This document shows, in pieces, positions 1 through 6,588 of a stretch of 35,464 nucleotides of DNA. The DNA is taken from assembly GCA_900543095.1 (NCBI GenBank), contig UQQD01000017.1:1-35464 (forward strand), written 5' to 3'. A model generated the notes under the pieces. The model was not told where the DNA came from. It made no database searches and saw only the letters and a list, made by a program, of their open reading frames with translations. This DNA comes from an uncultured Ruminococcus sp. (GTDB taxonomy: Bacteria > Bacillota > Clostridia > Oscillospirales > Acutalibacteraceae). Numbering within the stretch: the stretch's first letter is position 1; every line of letters starts with the position of its first letter. The position numbers and the translations under genes were made by a program.

Positions 1-55
1 CCTTGCGGATAACAGATTTTGAGTCTGTCTCGTCTGCCAATTCCGACACACCGGC
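1..55 (-). tRNA. tRNA-Leu (CAA anticodon), 5' part only
   Basis: Read on the minus strand, the sequence begins GCCGGTG (acceptor strand), then TG, then the leucine-type D-arm TCGGAATTGGCAGACGA. The anticodon stem ACAGA/TCTGT encloses the loop CTCAAAA, giving anticodon CAA (codon UUG). The long variable arm typical of tRNA-Leu is just starting when the window ends, so the 3' half is missing. A promoter lies just upstream at 67-95. Identity is confident because the D-arm is nearly the same as in other bacterial tRNA-Leu and the anticodon is readable. Confidence 0.93.
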
Positions 56-66
56 GCAACAATAGT

Positions 67-95
67 ATTATACATTATCATTAAGGAAAATGCAA
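67..95 (-). promoter_or_regulatory. Promoter of the minus-strand tRNA-Leu
   Basis: On the minus strand TTGCAT (95-90) and TATAAT (72-67) are separated by 17 bases. The tRNA starts at 55, so transcription would begin only a few bases before the mature 5' end. This is a plausible sigma-A promoter. Confidence 0.6.
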
Positions 96-211
96 GAAAA
101 ATTTTTATGAACTTCGGATTGTATTTTTCTAACCTTTTCATTTAAAATTTGTTATGTTAAAATATCATTTGATATTTCTTTTATTTATATTAAAAGAGTG
201 ATTTTTATTGT

Positions 212-217
212 TATAAT
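212..217 (+). promoter_or_regulatory. Candidate -10 box for the pyrB leader transcript
   Basis: TATAAT sits at 212-217 at the end of a very AT-rich stretch (60-220). No convincing -35 box lies 17 bases upstream (ATTAAA), so the assignment depends mostly on the -10. Initiation about 7 bases further on would place the RNA 5' end close to the GTGCAAA arm at 222-228, which is the first strand of the leader's outer stem. Confidence 0.4.
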
Positions 218-221
218 CTAA

Positions 222-369
222 GTGCAAATATCCTCCGCTTAGGCGAGTGACGCTTCAAAGTTTCGGTGCGAGTTACATCTCACCCGAGGCTTTCGGGAGC
301 AAATGCCCCTTTGCACCGTTTGCAATCTATCGCCTGCTATGCTCCCAGCAAACAAGCAGAGCATTGCTC
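222..369 (+). ncRNA. Structured leader RNA upstream of pyrB, class unknown
   Basis: A GC-richer island in an AT-rich intergenic region folds into several paired elements. GTGCAAA (222-228) pairs with TTTGCAC (310-316). Inside lie CCCGA (283-287) with TCGGG (293-297), and GGT/GAG (265 onward) with CTCACC (279-284). GTTTGC (318-323) pairs with GCAAAC (348-353), and GAGC-ATT-GCTC (359-369) forms a last small hairpin. GGGAGC (295-300) could instead pair with GCTCCC (341-346), so two mutually exclusive folds are possible, as in riboswitches and attenuators. I see no T-box, PyrR-binding loop, TPP, FMN, SAM, purine or cobalamin signature. It may regulate pyrB or be an independent small RNA. Compensatory changes in homologues would be needed to confirm it. 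Confidence 0.45.
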
Positions 370-378
370 CGATTTAAA
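356..378 (+). repeat. Dispersed motif GCAGAGC-TTGCTCCGATTT, copy 1
   Basis: GCAGAGCATTGCTCCGATTT followed by AAA, at the 3' end of the pyrB leader, 27 bases before the pyrB start. It is nearly identical to 29580-29602 (one base different) and close to the reverse complement of 34405-34427. Confidence 0.5.
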
Positions 379-404
379 TAAAAATCACAGAAAGCAGTGA
401 GTTT

Positions 405-1475
405 ATGGTTGGAAAGAATCTAATCGACATTGAAGATATGTCCACAGAACAAATTGAAAAGGTAGTTAAAAGAGCAAAAAAGATTATGCAAAGCCCTGCC
501 GATTACCGACACGCCTGCGACGGAAAGATACTTGCAACGCTGTTTTATGAGCCGAGCACAAGGACGCAGATGTCATTTCAAACGGCTATGCTCAAACTAG
601 GCGGAAGAACTATAGGCTTTGACAACCCGATGAATTCTTCGGTTTCAAAAGGCGAAAACCTTAAAGACACGATAACCATTATCGGCGGATATTCCGATAT
701 TATCGCTATCAGGCATCCTGTTGAGGGTACGGCAAAAGCGGCTTCATTATACTCGAGCGTTCCGCTTATTAACTGCGGCGACGGCGGTCACCTGCACCCC
801 ACTCAAACTCTTACCGACATTGTTACGCTGAGCTGTGAAAAAGGCAGACTTGACAACCTGAAAGTCGGGGTTTGCGGCGATCTCCTGAACGGAAGAACGG
901 TACATTCGCTTATAAAAGCTCTTGCAAAATATGAAAACAATACGTTTGTTCTAATCTCAACGCCCGAGCTCAGCGTGCCGCTGTATGTAACGGATATACT
1001 TGAAAAGCACGGCTGTAAATATGAGATTTCAAACAATCTTGCCGACTCAATCTCTGACCTTGACGTGCTGTATATGACAAGGATACAGCGTGAGCGTTTT
1101 AAAGATGAAGCAGAGTATCAGGCTCAGAAAAACGTATTTGTACTTGACCGAGAAAAGCTTGACAAGGCAAAAAGCGATATGATAATACTGCATCCGCTGC
1201 CAAGGGTAAACGAAATCACTGTGGATATTGACGACGATCCGAGAGCGCTGTATTTTAAGCAGGCGCAATACGGAATGTACGGACGTATGGCTTTGATAAT
1301 GCTTATGCTCCAAGACGAGGATTTTGTAATAAACGAAAACGAAAATCATATTTCCGAATACAAATGCAAAAATCCCAAATGCATTACTCAGACCGAGGAC
1401 TATTTGCCCCGTTTGGGCTATGAAAAGTTAGGTATGCAGATGTGCGGTTACTGCGACAAAAGGTCTGACGATTAA
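405..1475 (+). CDS. pyrB: Aspartate carbamoyltransferase with a PyrI-like zinc-knuckle tail
   Basis: This 356-residue protein catalyses carbamoyl phosphate + L-aspartate to N-carbamoyl-aspartate, the committed step of pyrimidine synthesis in the cytoplasm. The carbamoyl-phosphate site YEPSTRTQMSF (S51-T54), the 80s-loop SKGENLKD, the HPTQTLTD motif, TRIQRERF and HPLPRVNEI are all present, so the catalytic chain is complete. After the usual end of a catalytic subunit (about 305-310 residues) the protein adds a short tail with C321-X4-C326-X20-C347-X2-C350 (KNPKCI and CGYC). This pattern closely follows the zinc site of the regulatory subunit PyrI. The tail is too short to hold the PyrI nucleotide-binding domain. 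No separate pyrI or other pyr gene is nearby. A long structured leader precedes it, and the ribosome site before the start is weak (AGCAGTGAG). Confidence 0.93.
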   Translation: MVGKNLIDIEDMSTEQIEKVVKRAKKIMQSPADYRHACDGKILATLFYEPSTRTQMSFQTAMLKLGGRTIGFDNPMNSSVSKGENLKDTITIIGGYSDIIAIRHPVEGTAKAASLYSSVPLINCGDGGHLHPTQTLTDIVTLSCEKGRLDNLKVGVCGDLLNGRTVHSLIKALAKYENNTFVLISTPELSVPLYVTDILEKHGCKYEISNNLADSISDLDVLYMTRIQRERFKDEAEYQAQKNVFVLDREKLDKAKSDMIILHPLPRVNEITVDIDDDPRALYFKQAQYGMYGRMALIMLMLQDEDFVINENENHISEYKCKNPKCITQTEDYLPRLGYEKLGMQMCGYCDKRSDD

Positions 1476-1632
1476 TACTATTTTCCGATAAATCGCTTTA
1501 AAACAGATGTCGATGGAAATTTTCGCAGAACAAGGCGGAGGACGCAGGAATACTGTCGTATTCCGAGGACAACAACGCAGTTATGCGGGATTTTATGCGG
1601 CAGATGTTAAAGGGTTTTATTGGAAGATAGTA
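1476..1632. mobile_element. MITE-like palindromic element abutting the pyrB stop codon
   Basis: The terminal 25 bases at 1476-1500 and the reverse complement of 1608-1632 match at 21 positions (TACTAT, TTCC, ATAAA and CTTTA are shared). Similarity continues inward through the ACAGATGTCG/ACATCTGCCG stretch. A tight central hairpin GGAATAC-TGTC-GTATTCC occupies 1547-1564. No transposase is encoded. Both ends begin with TA, consistent with the TA target duplication of IS630/Tc1-type elements, although that family assignment is inferred. The element begins directly after the TAA of pyrB (1473-1475). Confidence 0.7.
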
Positions 1633-1666
1633 TAAATTTATCGTGCAAAAGAAAACGGATAAATAT

Positions 1667-1708
1667 AAAAGCTCCTCCTAAAGGATTTTTCCTTAGGGGG
1701 AGCTTTTT
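1667..1708. terminator. Bidirectional intrinsic terminator between pyrB and htrA
   Basis: AAAAGCTCCTCCTAAAGG (1667-1684) pairs with CCTTAGGGGGAGCTTTTT (1691-1708) around a six-base loop, with A-runs and T-runs on either side. It lies between the converging ends of pyrB and the HtrA gene, so it can serve both. Confidence 0.85.
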
Positions 1709-1787
1709 GCAGTAAAATGCCCTGTCAAAAACGGCACACCCGCAAAGCAGTCACCTTGCAGATATGCCGTTAAAAATTTTCAGTATT

Positions 1788-3440
1788 TTACCAACCGAAC
1801 ATTTGTGACCATATGTCATTTCCTGAACCGTCGGAGCTGTTACCTGACGATGATTTTGATGCCGAAGTGCCGCTTGACGGTACATACTCGGCAAGAGTAA
1901 GCGTGAGGTCGGCAGTTCTGCCGCTTCTTGTTACGGTAAACTTAACTTTGTCGCCTACCTTGCAATCCTCAAGCGCTTTGTCAACATCGCTTGTTGATGC
2001 TACATCTGTACCGTTTACCTTTGTGATAAGGTCGCCTGCCTTAAAGCCTGCTTCCTCTGCATTAGAACCCTTTGTTACCGATGAAACATAGCAGCCTGTC
2101 TGGTTGAGTCCGTAGTAAAGCGCAGAATTTGAATTAACGTCGGTAAGCTGCATACCAAGGTCAATCTTACCTGTTACATAACCGTAGGATTTAAGGTCGT
2201 TTATGATGTCAAGCACATTGTTTATCGGAATTGCAAAGGAAATACCCTCAACCTCGGTTGCACTGTCCTTTGCGTTTGTGATACCGATAAGCTCACCGTT
2301 TGAGTTAAACAGTCCGCCGCCTGAGTTACCGGGGCTGATCTGGGCGTTGGTCTGGAGAAGCGTCATATTGTTGCCGTCGATTTTGACCTCACGGGCAAGT
2401 GCGCTTATGATACCGTCTGTAACCGTACCGCCGAGTTCGCCGAGCGGATTGCCGATAGCCACAACATAGTCGCCTACCGTAAGGCTTGAACTGTCACCGA
2501 ATGTTGCGGGGGAAAGTCCCGTTGCGTCAATCTTTAACAGAGCAATGTCGTTATCCTTGTCTCCGCCTATAAGCGTTGCGGTATAGTTAGTTGTGCCGTC
2601 GCTGAGTGTAACAGTTATGTTGTTTGCGTCTTCAATAACGTGATAGTTTGTAATAATGTAGCCGTCCTCGGAAATGATAACGCCCGAACCTGCTCCCTTT
2701 TGAACATACTGCTGAGCAAAATTGCCTGTTACTACGCTTTCGGTAGCGATTTCAACCACGCTGTCCGCAACCTTTTTTACAACTGCCGAAGTGGTTGTTG
2801 TGGAAGTTGATGAGCTTGCGGTGTTGCTTGCGGTAACCTGATTGACCGTAACGTTTCCGTTTGAACCCGATTTGTTGATATTATTGGCAAGATAGCCTCC
2901 GCCGAATCCCAAAGCGCCCGAAGCTAAAACGGTTATTGCAAGCATTGCCGCAATAAAACCTCTGGAAGCAGGCTTTTTCGGCTTTTTAACCTTTGCCTTT
3001 TTTACCTTTGGCTGTGCCGAATGATTGGAAGTACCGCTGTACTTCGGATAGGGATTTGAGTCGTAGCGGCTTTGCTGTGAATAGCTGTTATAATCGTTTT
3101 GATAAGGGGTTTGCGAAGCTTGTGTATCGGTATGAGTATCGGCTGATGAATATGAATTGTAGCTTGCCGATGAATATGCGCTTTCGTAATTGTTGGGATT
3201 GTGAGAAGCGGTTTCGTTATTACCGTTTACATATGAATAATGGTATTCGCTTCCGCTCTGCTGTGAGCCTGAATTCCATTCGTAAGAACCCTCAGCGGAG
3301 GTAACCTCCTGACCTGCCGAATTAATGTCAGATGAGCTTTGAATATTTTCAAAGCTATCGGAGCTGACTTCGTTTGAAGAATAATCGCTGTTAAGATCTT
3401 CTTTACCGTTAAATTTGTTGTTATCAAAAATATCTGACAT
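1788..3440 (-). CDS. htrA: HtrA/DegP-type membrane-anchored serine protease
   Basis: This is a 550-residue quality-control protease acting outside the membrane on misfolded proteins. I start at the ATG at 3440 because AGGAGGA stands 8 bases before it; an in-frame start 8 codons upstream would include the ribosome site itself. Residues 1-145 are a low-complexity Ser/Tyr/Asn/Gln-rich region, followed by a Lys-rich stretch (145-157), one membrane helix (about 161-185) and a Ser/Thr linker. The trypsin-like domain has the triad H267 (TNYHVIE), D298 (NDIALLK) and S373 (GNSGGG). One PDZ domain (about 425-525) follows, with the peptide-binding ligand loop and GFKAGDLI. The protein ends in a Ser/Gly-rich tail. 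Homologues usually have a shorter cytoplasmic arm. Which of the several HtrA paralogues (HtrA, HtrB, YyxA) it equals cannot be told. Confidence 0.9.
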   Translation of the reverse strand: MSDIFDNNKFNGKEDLNSDYSSNEVSSDSFENIQSSSDINSAGQEVTSAEGSYEWNSGSQQSGSEYHYSYVNGNNETASHNPNNYESAYSSASYNSYSSADTHTDTQASQTPYQNDYNSYSQQSRYDSNPYPKYSGTSNHSAQPKVKKAKVKKPKKPASRGFIAAMLAITVLASGALGFGGGYLANNINKSGSNGNVTVNQVTASNTASSSTSTTTTSAVVKKVADSVVEIATESVVTGNFAQQYVQKGAGSGVIISEDGYIITNYHVIEDANNITVTLSDGTTNYTATLIGGDKDNDIALLKIDATGLSPATFGDSSSLTVGDYVVAIGNPLGELGGTVTDGIISALAREVKIDGNNMTLLQTNAQISPGNSGGGLFNSNGELIGITNAKDSATEVEGISFAIPINNVLDIINDLKSYGYVTGKIDLGMQLTDVNSNSALYYGLNQTGCYVSSVTKGSNAEEAGFKAGDLITKVNGTDVASTSDVDKALEDCKVGDKVKFTVTRSGRTADLTLTLAEYVPSSGTSASKSSSGNSSDGSGNDIWSQMFGW

Positions 3441-3599
3441 AATTAAGTCCTCCTGTCCGAACAACCGTTGCTGTTCTTTATGTTGGCTTTATAATAATGT
3501 CCAAAAGTGAAAACTGTATGAACTCGCATTGAAATAAATATGAAGATTTTGGAATAATATGTGTATCAATGTGAACAAAGGGTTAAATACCGCATATTA

Positions 3600-4481
3600 C
3601 TAGGTCAAATCGGGATTTTGTTCAGTGCTTTTATCCTTCTTTGGCTTATAGTAAATCTTTTTATTGACCTGTATTCCCTCATACTTTTGTTTAAAATATA
3701 TTCTGCCGTTAAATCTTTTATTGCAGTTTTTGCAGAAAAAATCTGCGCTGAAGCCCTTGTTTTTGCTTTTCCAGCATGTAGTGCGCCTTGCGGGCATTCC
3801 GCATTGATCGCAGTTAAAGGACATCTGCGCCTTGTCTATTTCGGGAGAATTAATATCAGTTATAAAATGCGTTTTGAATATTATCCTGTTATAGAAGCTC
3901 TCGGTTTCGGCGTCCTCTATATACGGCTCGACGGGATTATCTTTTATCAGCTTTTTTACGCATTTCAGGCTGAGTACGGCGTCTGCCGTTGCCCTGTGGT
4001 GATCTTCTTCGGAAAAGCTGACCTCCAGTGCCTCGGCGCAGGCCGACAAGCCGACCTGCTGAGAAGTATTGTAGATACCCATTGATTTCTCGCAATACTT
4101 TTGAATGTCACAATACTTTTTTAGAAAAGGCAGGTGATAATTGTCATAATAGTAGGCGTAGTTTTCAATAAGCGAATGAATATCGGAATTGCCCCACGTC
4201 ATTATCACGCTGTCGTTTGAAAACTCCGAAAATTTTTCTGCGGCGATTTTAAAGGGTACGCCCCTGTTTTTGAGTTCTTCATTTGTAATCTTAGTAAGCT
4301 CGCTTACCCTATGGCATATCTTTTTGCCGATTTTCGGATTAATAAGAGTTGAAAATACATCTATGACATTAAAATCCGAATCGACCTTGACCGCTCCGAA
4401 TTCAATTATTTCATTTATATATTTATGTTTTAATTTACTGTAGGAACCGTTCCATTCCAAATCAAGTATTATATAGCTCAT
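3600..4481 (-). CDS. DEDDh 3'-5' exonuclease (KapD/DnaQ-like) with C-terminal zinc ribbon
   Basis: A 293-residue protein whose N-terminal RNase-T-like fold carries the acidic motif I near the start (ILDLEWN, D7/E9), an exo II segment around TWGNSDIHSL, and exo III HHRATADA with the H and D of DEDDh enzymes. It probably removes nucleotides from the 3' end of RNA or DNA; the substrate is unknown. The C-terminal third carries paired cysteines (CDQC, then FFCKNCNKRF), which suggests a zinc ribbon for nucleic-acid binding. Its ATG overlaps the stop codon of typA in the ATGA form, so the two are probably translationally coupled. The closest named relative is the B. subtilis KapD group, but the zinc ribbon is an addition. 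Confidence 0.75.
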   Translation of the reverse strand: MSYIILDLEWNGSYSKLKHKYINEIIEFGAVKVDSDFNVIDVFSTLINPKIGKKICHRVSELTKITNEELKNRGVPFKIAAEKFSEFSNDSVIMTWGNSDIHSLIENYAYYYDNYHLPFLKKYCDIQKYCEKSMGIYNTSQQVGLSACAEALEVSFSEEDHHRATADAVLSLKCVKKLIKDNPVEPYIEDAETESFYNRIIFKTHFITDINSPEIDKAQMSFNCDQCGMPARRTTCWKSKNKGFSADFFCKNCNKRFNGRIYFKQKYEGIQVNKKIYYKPKKDKSTEQNPDLT

Positions 4482-6298
4482 TTTTTACGGAATGCCTGCT
4501 TCATTCTCTGCTCCTTTGAAAGGATACGTTTTCTCATTCTTATGCTTTCCGGCGTAACCTCAACCAGTTCATCGTCTGCGATGAATTCAAGGCACTGTTC
4601 AAGCGACATCTGAGTCGGCGGCGTGAGCTTCAGCGCATCGTCCGAACCCGAAGCGCGGGTATTTGTAATGTGCTTTTTCTTGCAGACATTAACGGTTATA
4701 TCCTCTGCCTTAGGACTTGCTCCGACTATCATTCCCTCATATACGGGAACGCCGGGTCCGATAAAGAGTCTGCCTCTTTCCTGTGCGGCATACAAGCCGT
4801 AGGTTACCGTTTCGCCCGTTTCAAACGCAATGAGCGAGCCTTGGTGACGTGTTACGATTTCACCCTTAAACGGCTCGTATCCGTCAAACACATGGTTCAT
4901 AATGCCGTTGCCGTTGGTATCGGTAAGAAATTCGGGGCGATAGCCCATAAGTCCCCTTGCGGGTATTCTGAATTCAATGTGAGTTACTCCGCCGTCACGA
5001 GTGCCCATATTGATAAGCTCGGCCTTGCGTGAACCGAGTTTTTCCATTACTGCGCCCACATATGAATCGGGCACTTCAATAATAAGAAATTCAATAGGCT
5101 CGCAGAGCTTTCCGTCAATGGTCTTTGTGATTACCTGCGGACGGGAAACCTGAAATTCATAATTTTGGCGGCGCATTGTTTCAATAAGTATCGAAAGGTG
5201 AAGCTCTCCTCTGCCCGATACCTTAAAGGTGTCGGCGCTGTCGGTTTCCTCAACACGGAGGGCTATGTTTGTTTCAATTTCTTTAAACAGCCTGTCACGC
5301 AGATTTCTTGAGGTTACATACTTTCCCTCTCTGCCTGCAAACGGTGAATTGTTGACAATAAAGTTCATTGAAACGGTCGGCTCGTCAATCTTGACAAACG
5401 GAAGCGGTTCAACGCAGTCGGGCGAACAGAGCGTTTCACCGATATTTATGTCCTGAACTCCGCTGATACACACAAGGTCGCCGAGCTTTGCTTCGTCACA
5501 CTCTATTCTTTTTAAGCCCTCAAACTGATAAAGCTTTGCGATTTTTACATTTTGGGTTGTTCCGTCGGTATGGCACAAAACGGCGGACTGACCGTTCTTT
5601 GCAACGCCTCTTTCGACTCTGCCCACGCCTATTCTGCCGACAAACCTATCGGAATCTATATTTGATATAAGTATTTGCAAACCGCCGTCAAGGTCGCCCG
5701 ACGGTGCGGGAATCTCGTTGACTATCGCGTCAAGCAGCGGCTTCATATCCGTTCCTTTTTCGTTGTAATCCGTTGTTGCGTAGCCGTCACGGGCAGACGC
5801 ATAGATTACGGGGAATTCAAGCTGATCCTCGTCTGCGCCGAGCTCGATAAACAGATCAAGGACTTCGTCAACTACTTCTTCGGGACGTGCGCCCGGACGG
5901 TCGATCTTATTGAGAACAACAAGCGGCTTTTTGCCGAGTCCCAAAGCCTTTTTAAGCACAAAACGTGTTTGAGGCATACAGCCCTCAAATGCGTCAACCA
6001 GCAAAACAACGCCGTCAACCATTTGAAGAATACGTTCAACCTCGCCGCCGAAATCGGCGTGGCCGGGGGTATCGACTATGTTGATTTTTATGCCGTTATA
6101 CATTACAGCCGTCGGCTTTGAGAGGATGGTTATTCCGCGTTCACGTTCAAGGTCGTTTGAATCCATTACCCTTTCCTCTACGGCTTCATTGCTTCTGAAA
6201 ATTCCGCTCTGCTTTAAAAGCTGATCAACAAGCGTGGTTTTGCCGTGGTCAACGTGAGCGATTATCGCAATATTTCTTAAATCTTCTCTAACGTCCAT
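4478..6298 (-). CDS. typA: Ribosome-associated GTPase TypA/BipA
   Basis: This 606-residue translational GTPase helps 50S assembly and stress adaptation at low temperature. All G motifs are visible: G1 AHVDHGKTT, G2 RERGITI, G3 DTPGHADFGGEV, G4 NKIDRPGA and G5 SARDG. Domain II and the EF-G-like domains III and V follow (the SGRGELHLSILIETMRR segment is typical), then the BipA-specific C-terminal domain ending in a basic tail (QAFRKK). The length is normal for the family. GGAGG lies upstream of the ATG at 6298. A TTGAAA-17-TATAAT promoter with an inverted repeat lies further upstream. The exonuclease gene follows with a 4-base overlap. Confidence 0.96.
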   Translation of the reverse strand: MDVREDLRNIAIIAHVDHGKTTLVDQLLKQSGIFRSNEAVEERVMDSNDLERERGITILSKPTAVMYNGIKINIVDTPGHADFGGEVERILQMVDGVVLLVDAFEGCMPQTRFVLKKALGLGKKPLVVLNKIDRPGARPEEVVDEVLDLFIELGADEDQLEFPVIYASARDGYATTDYNEKGTDMKPLLDAIVNEIPAPSGDLDGGLQILISNIDSDRFVGRIGVGRVERGVAKNGQSAVLCHTDGTTQNVKIAKLYQFEGLKRIECDEAKLGDLVCISGVQDINIGETLCSPDCVEPLPFVKIDEPTVSMNFIVNNSPFAGREGKYVTSRNLRDRLFKEIETNIALRVEETDSADTFKVSGRGELHLSILIETMRRQNYEFQVSRPQVITKTIDGKLCEPIEFLIIEVPDSYVGAVMEKLGSRKAELINMGTRDGGVTHIEFRIPARGLMGYRPEFLTDTNGNGIMNHVFDGYEPFKGEIVTRHQGSLIAFETGETVTYGLYAAQERGRLFIGPGVPVYEGMIVGASPKAEDITVNVCKKKHITNTRASGSDDALKLTPPTQMSLEQCLEFIADDELVEVTPESIRMRKRILSKEQRMKQAFRKK

Positions 6299-6352
6299 AA
6301 AAAATTACGTCCTCCAAACACTTTTCATTGATATGATTTCGCATACGTTATA

Positions 6353-6381
6353 ATTATATCACCGAAAAAAGGTGATTTCAA
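6353..6381 (-). promoter_or_regulatory. typA promoter
   Basis: On the minus strand TTGAAA (381-376 in the 6 kb block) and TATAAT (358-353) are spaced by 17 bases, about 55 bases before the typA start at 6298. This is a good match to a sigma-A promoter. Confidence 0.65.
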
Positions 6382-6403
6382 TTTGTAAAATTCATCACCT
6401 TTT
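6367..6403. promoter_or_regulatory. Inverted repeat straddling the typA -35 box
   Basis: AAAAGGTGA (6367-6375) and TCACCTTTT (6395-6403) form a perfect 9-base inverted repeat with a 19-base centre. The right arm lies upstream of the typA -35 and the left arm in its spacer, so the repeat could be an operator. It lies between two divergent genes, where a terminator would not be expected. Confidence 0.4.
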
Positions 6404-6496
6404 GTGACATTATGCAAGATATTTTAAACAAATTTCCAATATATTTGACTTTAAACTGTTTTTTCGATATTTTGTGGTTTTCAGCGCAATTTTTTC

Positions 6497-6525
6497 TTTA
6501 CAACTACTAAAGATTGTTATATAAT
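6497..6525 (+). promoter_or_regulatory. Promoter of the acn-icd-rex operon
   Basis: TTTACA (6497-6502) and TATAAT (6520-6525) are separated by exactly 17 bases. Transcription would start near 6532, giving a leader of about 57 bases before the aconitase ATG at 6589, which is preceded by CGGAGG. Confidence 0.75.
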
Positions 6526-6531
6526 TAACAT
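6514..6531. promoter_or_regulatory. Candidate Rex operator overlapping the -10 box
   Basis: TTGTTATATAATTAACAT is an imperfect palindrome that agrees with the clostridial Rex consensus TTGTTAANNNNTTAACAA at 12 of 14 defined positions. It covers the -10 box of the operon that encodes Rex as its third gene. Bound Rex would block RNA polymerase when the NADH/NAD ratio is low. Operator function is inferred from the motif and its position. Confidence 0.6.
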
Positions 6532-6588
6532 AGTTGTTTTTGTTATAAAAAATATAAAAACAAATACATTAAAATTCGGAGGTATTAT

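Noticed and set aside
222..369. T-box, PyrR or another known riboswitch in the pyrB leader
   Set aside because: No T-box sequence, PyrR loop, or aptamer signature of the classes I know is visible; the class is left open.
3441..3599. A promoter for htrA
   Set aside because: TATTATAAAG-like boxes are present on the minus strand, but no -35 with proper spacing could be fixed, so it is not listed.
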